Below are positions 24,654 through 31,886 of a stretch of 31,886 nt of DNA, in pieces. The notes under the pieces were generated by a model. The model was not told the DNA's origin. It saw only the letters and a program-made list of their open reading frames with translations, and made no database searches. Every line of letters begins with the position of its first letter. The stretch's first letter is position 1. Source of the stretch: Euryarchaeota archaeon UBA433 (lineage in GTDB: Archaea > Thermoplasmatota > Poseidoniia > Poseidoniales > Poseidoniaceae); the NCBI GenBank assembly GCA_002495535.1, contig DAFX01000035.1, forward strand, positions 19,068 to 50,953, given 5' to 3'. A program made the translations under genes and the position numbers.

Positions 24654-27230
24654 TCACTCTTCAGACTCAGAATGTGAAGAATCGTGGCGCAGGCCCTTGT
24701 TTTTCTCAACATCTCCTGATGTGACAATTGCCATTCCGATGAGCATCGTGGCCCAGCCGAGCCACACTGAATGTGACGCTGGCAGGTCGTACACTGTGAC
24801 ACGGACGGTTTGGACAGAGGATTCACCGCCTTCGAGCGTTTGGCTCATCAGCCCGGCGGCTTGGCTTCCGTCAAAAATGAACACGATGTCACCGCTCCAG
24901 CGCGTCAGCGTATCCACTTCCGAGCGCGCAGTACCGGTTGAATCAAAACGAAGCATACCGGGTTGAACCGTGCCAATTTCATCCCCAAGAGCGCCGTCTT
25001 TGAGGTTGTAAACTACAATTTCAACACCAACATAACCATCACCAACTTCGAGGTCGTTTGATTCAAAAACAAGGCCTTTGAATTCATAGCCGTAATTTCC
25101 ATCGATCACCGGTTCATCTCGAAGCATAGTGATCCTGTGACTTGCATCACCGCGATCTACGAGCACTGTTGTATAGACGTGACCAATTAAGAGCAACACA
25201 AGTCCAAGGTGAACGACGTGTGCCCCAAATGGAATCCTTCGCCACAATGGTTCTTTCTTGGCTAAAGCCTTCTGTACAATGAATGCCTCTCTTACCAGTG
25301 GGAGCAGCACCAGCAACAACATGGGGAGCATCAGCCAGGCGAGTGTGCCTCGAACGAGGAATGAAGAGACGATGGTGTCAGCATCCATTGCAAAGGCACT
25401 CGGTTGCCAGATTGCAAACAAAATTGAAACTGAAAGCGTGCCCAATACGAGCCAAGCGTTTCGCCTCGAGTCCCCATTCCTCCCAGTGTACAGCGCTAGT
25501 GCTGCAGCAAAAGCAAGAACAAATGGAGCACCATAGACTTCATGGGCATCAAAATTCACCGCATCAATGCTTGCCAAAAGGAGCACCAATGTGAGGATGA
25601 GATAGAGACCCACCAAGACGACTGCTGCCCACAGGGCAATCTGCATTTGATTGCGGCGATCGAATATTGAGAACGAAGTCGGCGTTCCCTCCTCATCAGG
25701 CGTGAACAACCAGGGCGCTACAAACAGCACCATGGTGACCCCTGCGGTGAGAACTGTGACCAATTCTGCCCACGCACCTGCAAGCGCGAGCATAACGCCA
25801 GCGGCCGCCCAAGGCCACGCTTTTGTTGCATCTGGTGAGAAGAAAAGCGGGCTAAAAAACAGCAAAGCAAGCCCGCCATAGAACACATTCGCTGAGAGCA
25901 AGGTCATGGCAATGTAAAACAAAAACAGCGCTACGAGCACGCTAGCAGTCCCAGTTGAAGTGGAATTACCCAAGTTGTTGAGCATGCTTTGGTAACTCCA
26001 TCCCTCGTCATTTTGCTTCATTTCCCTAGGGTGTTTGATGGCATCGAATGCGAGTGGGAATAACAGCAGAAGAGGGAAGGCCAAACCAGGGATTACGGCG
26101 TACACATCTGCCCCGGGGAGGAAGAAGTCAGGCCCATCCATACTACCAAGCACGGCAAGAATCGCCCCAAACAAGGGCAGGGAAAAGATCCAAGCTCCAT
26201 TCATGGAACTCTTGGATTCTTGGTGACGTTGAAATTGAACCCAAACGCCGACCAAAAGGAACAGCAGGATCATGTAACTCATGACCTCGACACCCGCAAA
26301 GGTATCTTCCTTTAGCAAAACCATTCGTGAGAAAGCGTCGGTGGGGGCCGCTCCGTCATCGGCTGCAACAAAAGTGTGGACAGAGGAGGCCCAGACGCCA
26401 CCTGCACGGGTCACAAGTGTGGCAAACAAAGCCAGGCCGCCGGCAGTTATCCCTCCGCCAATCCAAGCAGCATCCGTTGTCCGTCCTGGTTTTGTTCGAA
26501 GGTGGGCTAAGAAAACGAGTGCAAGCCACGGCAAGAACGAACCCGTTTCAACAGGGTCCCACGCCCAATAGCCCCCCCAATCAAGAATGAGGTAGGCCCA
26601 CAAACCGCCCAAACCAATGCCGAGGGTGGCCACGAAAAGACCGGGTCGAACAGCGGTGAGCATTCGATCCTTGATGGCCTTCGAGGGCTCGAACATCGAT
26701 GAAAGTGCGATGGCTGCAGCATGCAAACAGAAGGAATAAGCCAGGAAGATGAGGGGTGGATGGATCACCATGAGGTCGGTTTGCAGCAGTTCATTTAGGC
26801 CCCGTCCTGTGAAAAAAGGCGAGGCTTCTTTGAACGGATCAAGCGTTTGGGCGTTGAGCAACATCAGAAGGCTGAAGCCATGAATCAAGCGTAACCGTAA
26901 GGCGTGTGTCGTTTCGCTCTCCCCGGTCATTGGCTTGTGCCATGCCCAAGCGAGCAATGTCATCCATGCGACCCAGAGCAACAAAGGCCCTTCACGAGCA
27001 GCCCAAGTTGCAGCAAATCTGTACTTAAGAGGTAAAGCCGCGCCGCCATAAGCGACAACGTGATGGATGCTTGTGTCGTTGACCAAAAAGCGACTCGCTA
27101 GCGCTAAAAAGGGCAAAATCATCATGGCATGAAGCGCCAGAGATGCGCCCTTAGAGCGCTCATGGATTTGTGGCTTAAACAGAAGAACTCCAGCGGCGAG
27201 AATCGCTAGCCACAGCGTCGCACCCCACAT
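24654..27230 (-). CDS. ccmF: CcmF-like cytochrome c haem lyase, extended
   Basis: This 858-residue multi-pass protein belongs to the haem-handling CcmF/CcmC family that joins haem to apocytochrome c outside the membrane. Key marks are IHPPLIFLAY (His157), the tryptophan-rich haem motif WGGYWAWDPVE (218-228), RAGGVWASSVHTF (His285, the usual P-His position), and the last conserved His in VHLGLVLLLIGHVYTT. An extracytoplasmic beta-rich domain and a final helix close the protein. Bacterial CcmF is about 630-660 residues; the extra length is mainly additional helices in the middle. The start is the ATG at 27230, since an in-frame stop lies just upstream, but the nearest SD (GGAGG) is 17 bases away. 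The partner Ccm genes are not in this window. Confidence 0.9.
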   Translation of the reverse strand: MWGATLWLAILAAGVLLFKPQIHERSKGASLALHAMMILPFLALASRFLVNDTSIHHVVAYGGAALPLKYRFAATWAAREGPLLLWVAWMTLLAWAWHKPMTGESETTHALRLRLIHGFSLLMLLNAQTLDPFKEASPFFTGRGLNELLQTDLMVIHPPLIFLAYSFCLHAAAIALSSMFEPSKAIKDRMLTAVRPGLFVATLGIGLGGLWAYLILDWGGYWAWDPVETGSFLPWLALVFLAHLRTKPGRTTDAAWIGGGITAGGLALFATLVTRAGGVWASSVHTFVAADDGAAPTDAFSRMVLLKEDTFAGVEVMSYMILLFLLVGVWVQFQRHQESKSSMNGAWIFSLPLFGAILAVLGSMDGPDFFLPGADVYAVIPGLAFPLLLLFPLAFDAIKHPREMKQNDEGWSYQSMLNNLGNSTSTGTASVLVALFLFYIAMTLLSANVFYGGLALLFFSPLFFSPDATKAWPWAAAGVMLALAGAWAELVTVLTAGVTMVLFVAPWLFTPDEEGTPTSFSIFDRRNQMQIALWAAVVLVGLYLILTLVLLLASIDAVNFDAHEVYGAPFVLAFAAALALYTGRNGDSRRNAWLVLGTLSVSILFAIWQPSAFAMDADTIVSSFLVRGTLAWLMLPMLLLVLLPLVREAFIVQKALAKKEPLWRRIPFGAHVVHLGLVLLLIGHVYTTVLVDRGDASHRITMLRDEPVIDGNYGYEFKGLVFESNDLEVGDGYVGVEIVVYNLKDGALGDEIGTVQPGMLRFDSTGTARSEVDTLTRWSGDIVFIFDGSQAAGLMSQTLEGGESSVQTVRVTVYDLPASHSVWLGWATMLIGMAIVTSGDVEKNKGLRHDSSHSESEE

Positions 27231-27281
27231 GCTTCACGACCATCGGGCCTCCTTCAAGGACATTGCTGAGTGAGGTGCGCT

Positions 27282-28547
27282 TCACCAACCGAAATATTTG
27301 GCTCGTGAATAGCCAAACGAGAGAAGAATGGGGACCACGCGTTTGGTCATCAAAATCGGCTTTGTGACCATGATTTTGAGGCCGATGCCGAACTTTTGCA
27401 GGGGCGACATGTTACCGAGTTCTTCGGGCAAACAGTGAGCCATGATTGACATTTCTTCATCTGTAAGGTTGTAGAGTGCGTTTTTGCCCTTCAAAATCTT
27501 GTGATAAGGCGGGAACTTCTTTTTCCATGCCTTCTCATAGGCAAGCAGACTGGATTCAGAAAGGTCGTCATCAGCCAGCGCTTTAGCAATAGTTTGAGCC
27601 GCCTGACGGCCAGACCAAAGGGCCAGATGAGATCCACCCTCGAACAGCGGAGAAGTGAATCCAGCCGCATCACCAACGAGAATGACGCCTTCAGCAACGG
27701 TACGCGAGCGTGGTCCTGAAATCGGGATTGTTCCACCAAACGGACGGACCTTAATGCCTTCAGCTCGCCATGGCGGATTGACCGTTGGCTTTTCTTTGAG
27801 GTAGGTGTCTGTGATGAATGAGTCGAGGTACTTGATCGCACCCTTCTTGTCTGTCGTCACCAAGCCGACGTTGGCTCGTCCACCCTTCTTTGGAATCATC
27901 CACACATAGCCGTGGGGGGAGTATTCGGGCCACAGATAAAAATCGAGGTAGCCATCGTTAGGGACATCAAGCATCTCGTATTGGAACCCTGCGATAACCT
28001 CCACTTCAGTGCCCATGTCGAGCAGTTTCGACGCTGCACCGGCGACACCAGAAGCGTCGATGACAGCTTTGCATTCAATTGGGAAGCCGTCGCCACGACC
28101 CTCAATTTTCCAATTGGTAAATTTATTTTCGCTATTGTAAATTCGCTCCATCCCCGTCACTCGGTGGTGGAGCAGGAGTTCTGCACCTTGTTCGCAGGCC
28201 TCGTCGCACAGCCAGCGTTCAAAAAGGTGCTTTTCCAGAACATAGCCTGGTTCTGTGAGAAGTTTCTTGGTGCCGTCTGGGAAAATCACCCGTATCCCTT
28301 TCACATCCAAGGCTTTGACGTATTCTGGGATCTCCAAATCGAGGTTTTGTACAGCGAGATCACTGAGGCATTCACCACAGTGGACGGGCGTACCAACTTC
28401 GGGGTCAGCTTCAACTATGATCGTCTTCAATCCGGCTCGTGCAGCATGCAATGCAGCAGAGCCACCACCTGGTCCAGCGCCGATAATGAGAACATCGCAC
28501 TGTTGCGGAACTTCGCCCATGAACCGTTTGTACAAGGGGAAGCCCAT
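27282..28547 (-). CDS. geranylgeranyl reductase family FAD-dependent oxidoreductase
   Basis: This 421-residue flavoprotein resembles archaeal geranylgeranyl reductases, which saturate the isoprenoid chains of membrane lipids or quinone tails. The dinucleotide-binding GAGPGGGSAALHAARAG (23-39), GTPVHCGECLS near the flavin, the family motif SPHGYVWMIPKKGG, and GDAAGFTSPLFEGGSHLAL are all present. The C-terminal portion carries two amphipathic or hydrophobic stretches suited to membrane contact. The ATG at 28547 lies 11 bases after the cupredoxin stop; an ATG at 28520 (MGEVPQQCDVLIIG) is also possible, and neither has a good SD. Its place between ccmF and a copper protein, opposite UbiA/UbiD genes, makes quinone-tail reduction a reasonable alternative to lipid reduction. 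Confidence 0.88.
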   Translation of the reverse strand: MGFPLYKRFMGEVPQQCDVLIIGAGPGGGSAALHAARAGLKTIIVEADPEVGTPVHCGECLSDLAVQNLDLEIPEYVKALDVKGIRVIFPDGTKKLLTEPGYVLEKHLFERWLCDEACEQGAELLLHHRVTGMERIYNSENKFTNWKIEGRGDGFPIECKAVIDASGVAGAASKLLDMGTEVEVIAGFQYEMLDVPNDGYLDFYLWPEYSPHGYVWMIPKKGGRANVGLVTTDKKGAIKYLDSFITDTYLKEKPTVNPPWRAEGIKVRPFGGTIPISGPRSRTVAEGVILVGDAAGFTSPLFEGGSHLALWSGRQAAQTIAKALADDDLSESSLLAYEKAWKKKFPPYHKILKGKNALYNLTDEEMSIMAHCLPEELGNMSPLQKFGIGLKIMVTKPILMTKRVVPILLSFGYSRAKYFGW

Positions 28548-28558
28548 GAAGGAAACGG

Positions 28559-29035
28559 TCAGAGCGGTTGCTCGCCCTCTTGATTTCGACCGACGAATGC
28601 TGCGGCGAATGCGGTAGCGAGAAGGCCACTCAGCATGGACAAGGCGGGTGTGTTTTCAACTGGGATTTCTTCTTCGATTTCCTCCACAGGTGCCGCTTCG
28701 ACCGTGATGGTCCCGGTCATGCCTACGCTTGCATGAGGCTCGCAAACAAAGGTGTGGGTGCCTGCCGTTCCAACTTCGAACACAAAACGGTAATCCACAT
28801 CTCGTTCGGGGTCTCCTGAATCGAACAAACCATCGTCTGCAACAGCGTTGTGGGCTAAGGCTTGTCCGTCCCACATGAAGCGCACCGCCTGCCCTTCTGT
28901 CACCGTGACTTGGGAGGGGCTGAAGCGCAGACTGGTGCTGTCAACGGTGACAATCACATCGGATTCCACCGCTGAGGCCGTGGCTGGAACGAGCAAAAGC
29001 GCTAGGCAAAGCGTGCACAGAAGCGTCTTGGTCAT
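28559..29035 (-). CDS. exported blue copper protein (cupredoxin) with C-terminal membrane anchor
   Basis: This 158-residue protein has a signal peptide (MTKTLLCTLCLALLLVPATA, cleaved near ASA) and a plastocyanin/azurin-like domain. The type 1 copper ligands are evident: His62 (AHNAV), Cys98, His101 and Met106 in FVCEPHASVGM. An acidic linker (EEIEEEIPVE) leads to a C-terminal hydrophobic segment (about 130-149), followed by a short charged tail, so the domain is tethered outside the cell. It probably carries electrons between membrane complexes, for instance to a terminal oxidase. The start at 29035 is set by the signal peptide and by a TATA-like box 27 bases upstream, indicating a leaderless mRNA. 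The long upstream extension to 29185 is not used. Confidence 0.88.
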   Translation of the reverse strand: MTKTLLCTLCLALLLVPATASAVESDVIVTVDSTSLRFSPSQVTVTEGQAVRFMWDGQALAHNAVADDGLFDSGDPERDVDYRFVFEVGTAGTHTFVCEPHASVGMTGTITVEAAPVEEIEEEIPVENTPALSMLSGLLATAFAAAFVGRNQEGEQPL

Positions 29036-29058
29036 GGCCACAAGTAGGGGGGCGCGCC

Positions 29059-29067
29059 TATTAATGC
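29059..29067. promoter_or_regulatory. TATA-like box, possibly bidirectional, between cupredoxin and ubiD genes
   Basis: TATTAATGC contains the palindromic core ATTAAT. On the minus strand its centre is about 27 bases before the cupredoxin ATG at 29035, the spacing for a leaderless transcript. On the plus strand a transcript would begin near 29089, leaving about 28 bases of leader with a Shine-Dalgarno-like TAGGAGA before the ATG at 29117. Confidence 0.45.
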
Positions 29068-29116
29068 ATGTATCGAACCGGTCTTCTGAAGAATCTAGGA
29101 GAATACGACGGTTCAA

Positions 29117-31102
29117 ATGAAGGCCGCTCCACGCAAGGGTGTGGCGTGGAAGACTTCGAAGCGATGGCTCGACCATCTCGAACAACGTGGCGAGGTGCTG
29201 CGCATCTCCCGCCCCGTCGATGTCAAGTTTGAGGCTGGCGCCATAGCCGACTTACTGGTGAAAAATGACGGCCCCGCCGTCGTTTTTGAACAACCAAGAC
29301 TTCCCGATGGAACGATCAGTGACATCCCGCTGGCCATGAACTTGTTCGGAGACCAAGACAGAACAATGCGCGCACTCGGAGCCAGTCATGAAACAGAAAT
29401 TGGTGACCGAATGGTCGCCATGATGAAACCAGACATCGGACTCTACATGCGCAAGCCATGGAAAGCGCTGCCACTTCTTCGAGACGCCTTGGCCATGCCC
29501 CCGAAGAAAAAGCGCAAAGGCAACGTCCAGCGGGTTCGCCTCCCAACCGACCTCACACGACTTCCTATCCCGACCACATGGCCAAAGGACGGAGGCCCAT
29601 TTGTCACCCTGCCATTGGTCGTAACCAAGAACCCGAAAAACGGAGACCACAACCTTGGCATGTACAGGGCTCAGGTGTTCGGACCGAAAGAAATCGGACT
29701 CCACTGGCAGATTCACAAGCATGCAGCCGACCATGCTGCGGCAGCAAAAGAATCTGGGAAAGAAGTCAGAATGCCAGTTGCAATCTGCATGGGCGGACCC
29801 CCAGAGTTGATTTTCTCCGCCATTTCACCACTTCCAGACAACTTGAGTGAATATCAATTTGCAGGCATCCTCGGTCGCAAATCGTTGCCAATTACAAAAG
29901 CGCTCACGCAAGACCTGATGGTCCCAGCAGAAGCAGACATCGTCATTGAAGGCTACTGCATTCCGGATGAAACACGTCTTGAGGGGCCGTTTGGCGACCA
30001 TTTTGGATTCTACTCACTCACTGGCCAATACCCTGTGATGCACGTTACGGCGATCACATGCCGAAAGGACGCCATGCTCGCGGCCACCATTGTCGGATTA
30101 CCCCCCATGGAGGACGGCCACCTCGGAGAAGCGATTGGAAGGCAATTTTCTCCGGTCCTCAATTTCCAACACCGCGACGTCAAGAGCGTTCACCTGCCAA
30201 TGGAGACGGGGTTCCACAACCTCGCGATTGTAGCATCAAAGCAACGCTATCCACGGCAGGGGCGCAAAACAGCCGTCGGTTTGTTGGGGGCAGGCCAGAT
30301 GATGTTCCTCAAAACCATCATTGCCGTTGATGAGCAGCATGATCCAAAGGATCTCGAAGCTCTGTTGGACGCACTGAATGACAAAGTCGACATCGCCACC
30401 GATGTCATCATCCTCGAAGGTATGGTGGCCGATTCTTTGGAAGCAGCAAGCCCGTATGAAAACGTTCACAGCAAATTGCTGATCGACGCCACGACCCTGG
30501 CCGGTGCAGATCCACGATCGCCCAACCCACCACTCGAAGGGTCCTTCCGGCAGGTGACTCCTGCCTGGCGACAGGGGTTAGAAGACGCCCCCTCGTTTCA
30601 TCAACTCGAGGAAGTCAAGGCTTTGGCTGAGGTCGTCGATGTTCGTATGCTCCGTGGCAGCATCATGGTGGTGAGTGTGGACGTTGAAGGAACACCAACG
30701 CCAGAAGATGGCGCAGAAACCTCAAACGATGCTGCTGAACAAGCGCGAAGGGAGAAGATTTCTCAATTGAGGAAATCAATTTGGCAATTGGATAAGGATT
30801 CTTCTCTCCGGTGGTTATTCATCACCAATAACGATCTTGATCTGCACTGTGAGAAAGCCCGTCGTCGCTTGCTGTGGCAACTGACCTCTCGCTTTGATGT
30901 CGGACGAGGGCTGACCTTTGACGATGAAAAGCAGCGGTTGTGCTGGGACGCGACCACTCCGATCCCATCCGAGGCAAACGGCGTACGTCGATGGCCTTCA
31001 ATCACCCTCCACAGCCAAGAAACACTGGAAAAGGTGTCAAAGCATCCGGAACTTGCTAAGTACCAATGGCCTGCCCATCTTTCCTTTGGAGGCAAGGCTT
31101 GA
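29117..31102 (+). CDS. UbiD-family decarboxylase, probably menaquinone biosynthesis
   Basis: This 661-residue member of the UbiD family uses prenylated FMN to decarboxylate aromatic or unsaturated acids. The cofactor and catalytic region shows HNLGMYRAQVFG (the Arg), MPVAICMGGPPELIFSA, and EGPFGDHFGFYS (Glu289 and Asp294 at the Glu/Asp catalytic positions). The protein is longer than the 480-500 residues of E. coli UbiD; the longer form occurs in the futalosine menaquinone pathway (MqnL-type). The C-terminal ~130 residues (RWLFITNNDLDLHCEKARRR) agree with that. The start at 29117 has TAGGAGA upstream. Its stop shares a base with the UbiA-family start, so the two are coupled and likely act on the same prenylated ring acid. 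The substrate is an inference. Confidence 0.9.
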   Translation: MKAAPRKGVAWKTSKRWLDHLEQRGEVLRISRPVDVKFEAGAIADLLVKNDGPAVVFEQPRLPDGTISDIPLAMNLFGDQDRTMRALGASHETEIGDRMVAMMKPDIGLYMRKPWKALPLLRDALAMPPKKKRKGNVQRVRLPTDLTRLPIPTTWPKDGGPFVTLPLVVTKNPKNGDHNLGMYRAQVFGPKEIGLHWQIHKHAADHAAAAKESGKEVRMPVAICMGGPPELIFSAISPLPDNLSEYQFAGILGRKSLPITKALTQDLMVPAEADIVIEGYCIPDETRLEGPFGDHFGFYSLTGQYPVMHVTAITCRKDAMLAATIVGLPPMEDGHLGEAIGRQFSPVLNFQHRDVKSVHLPMETGFHNLAIVASKQRYPRQGRKTAVGLLGAGQMMFLKTIIAVDEQHDPKDLEALLDALNDKVDIATDVIILEGMVADSLEAASPYENVHSKLLIDATTLAGADPRSPNPPLEGSFRQVTPAWRQGLEDAPSFHQLEEVKALAEVVDVRMLRGSIMVVSVDVEGTPTPEDGAETSNDAAEQARREKISQLRKSIWQLDKDSSLRWLFITNNDLDLHCEKARRRLLWQLTSRFDVGRGLTFDDEKQRLCWDATTPIPSEANGVRRWPSITLHSQETLEKVSKHPELAKYQWPAHLSFGGKA

Positions 31103-31886
31103 TGGACGCAAAGCAGGTTCTATCGTTCATCAAAATTGAGCACACGTTGTTTTCTCTTCCATTTGTCCTGATTGGTTACTTCATCGCCATCGAACAATTT
31201 GACATTGCCCCTGGCATTGACTTGCTGTGGATCCTCTTGGCCGCTGTCGGTGCTCGAGGCCTTGCAATGGCCCTCAACCGTATCATCGATCGTGACATCG
31301 ATGCGGCCAACCCTCGAACCAAGAACCGACACCTTGCCTCGGGCGCGATGAGCCTAAACACGGCATGGGGACTTGCTGGAGTGTTCTTGCTCCTGCTGTT
31401 GGTCAGCGCAGGACTCCTCAATCAAGTCGCCTTGATGATGGCCTGGTTGCCGGTGCTCACCTTCGTCGTCTACCCCTACATGAAGCGATACACCTGGTTG
31501 TGCCACTTTTGGCTTGGACTCTGCTTGGGCCTTGCTCCTGCAGGTGCGTGGGTTGCCATCGCAGCTGACGTCCATGGTTGGGGAGCCATCACTGGCCAAC
31601 TCGCGACAGGCAGTGACCTTCTTTGGGCGCCAACCATTCTTCCGATCTCGATCGGTGTTGCGCTATGGATTGCGGCATTTGACATCAATTACGCTCGAAT
31701 GGATGTTGAAAACGACCGAGAGCATGGCATTCGTTCATTCCCGTCAACCTTCGATGAGCGTGCCACAACTCGAACCACCGTACAACTCACCTTGCTCTGG
31801 TTCGCATGCTTTGCCATCAGCGACCCAATGGATGAGCTGTGGTTTCTTGCATCTGCCGGCCTGATGGCGATCATCAACATCTGGGT
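31102..31886 (+). CDS. UbiA-family prenyltransferase, truncated by the window edge
   Basis: The frame is open from the ATG at 31102 to the end of the window, 261 codons. UbiA enzymes are membrane proteins that attach polyprenyl chains to aromatic acids. The first Asp-rich motif is NRIIDRDIDAANPRT (N59, D63, D67) and the second is DINYARMDVENDREHG (D194, D201, D205), both of which bind Mg-diphosphate. About seven hydrophobic helices are visible, with the last ones missing. NPRTKNRHLASGAMS is typical of the 4-hydroxybenzoate/MqnP-like subgroup. The ATG overlaps the UbiD-family stop by one base (TGATG). Together they suggest prenylation and decarboxylation of a naphthoate or benzoate in quinone synthesis. 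GGGP/heptaprenylglyceryl synthases are excluded by the fold. Confidence 0.9.
   Translation, partial: MDAKQVLSFIKIEHTLFSLPFVLIGYFIAIEQFDIAPGIDLLWILLAAVGARGLAMALNRIIDRDIDAANPRTKNRHLASGAMSLNTAWGLAGVFLLLLLVSAGLLNQVALMMAWLPVLTFVVYPYMKRYTWLCHFWLGLCLGLAPAGAWVAIAADVHGWGAITGQLATGSDLLWAPTILPISIGVALWIAAFDINYARMDVENDREHGIRSFPSTFDERATTRTTVQLTLLWFACFAISDPMDELWFLASAGLMAIINIW

Noticed and set aside
27912..28583. 223-codon plus-strand open frame opposite the geranylgeranyl reductase-like gene
   Set aside because: The opposite strand encodes a clear FAD enzyme with several family motifs; this frame is an antisense shadow with an unstructured composition.
1..31886. CRISPR arrays, insertion sequences, tRNA or rRNA genes
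   Set aside because: No spaced direct repeats, transposase motifs, cloverleaf-like sequences or rRNA signatures were seen; intergenic spaces are mostly under 110 bases.

Overview
The window reads as a compact chromosomal segment from a planktonic marine euryarchaeon, most likely Marine Group II (Candidatus Poseidoniales). This placement is an inference from content, without any phylogeny. The archaeal signs are a geranylgeranyl-reductase-type flavoprotein, a full-length Lhr helicase with a C-terminal zinc ribbon, a DUF63 membrane protein, a presenilin-like protease, and TATA-like boxes 24-27 bases before start codons (leaderless transcripts). Beside these sit bacterial-looking aerobic heterotroph functions: 3-methylcrotonyl-CoA carboxylase, CcmF and a blue copper protein. 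Gene density is very high, no gene-free stretch exceeds 300 bases, several stops and starts overlap by 1-4 bases, and I saw no tRNA, rRNA, CRISPR array or mobile element.

Layout. 1-565 (minus): a small membrane protein translationally coupled to the N-terminal part of a signal-peptidase-like protein that runs off the left edge. 794-5902 (plus): a 1702-residue cell-surface protein with a CARDB-like domain, a C-terminal membrane anchor and an acidic tail. 6001-9036 (plus): Lhr helicase, converging on a PLC-like lipoprotein (9033-10010, minus). 10114-11399 (plus): a PKD-like lipoprotein and a small membrane protein, each with a leaderless-type promoter. 11396-13163 (minus): folC and a dCMP deaminase, both feeding folate/thymidylate metabolism. 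13273-17727 (plus): a large presenilin-type (GxGD) intramembrane protease carrying an extracytoplasmic beta-propeller-like insert, then serS, then a protein with two gamma-glutamylcyclotransferase-fold domains in tandem.

17728-29035 (minus) is a long same-strand run. In transcription order it holds a cupredoxin, a geranylgeranyl reductase family protein, an oversized CcmF, an FKBP-SAP fusion, a DUF63 membrane protein, and then a four-gene leucine-degradation operon (carboxyltransferase, methylglutaconyl-CoA hydratase, biotin carboxylase, biotin carrier). Divergent from the cupredoxin, 29117-31886 (plus) holds a UbiD-family decarboxylase coupled to a UbiA-family prenyltransferase, which is truncated by the right edge. 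Together, the quinone genes, CcmF and copper protein suggest a respiratory electron-transport neighbourhood.

The most unusual item is the presenilin-like protease: it has the YD, GxGD and PAL-like motifs over nine predicted membrane helices, but with about 385 residues of propeller-like sequence inserted between helices 3 and 4.
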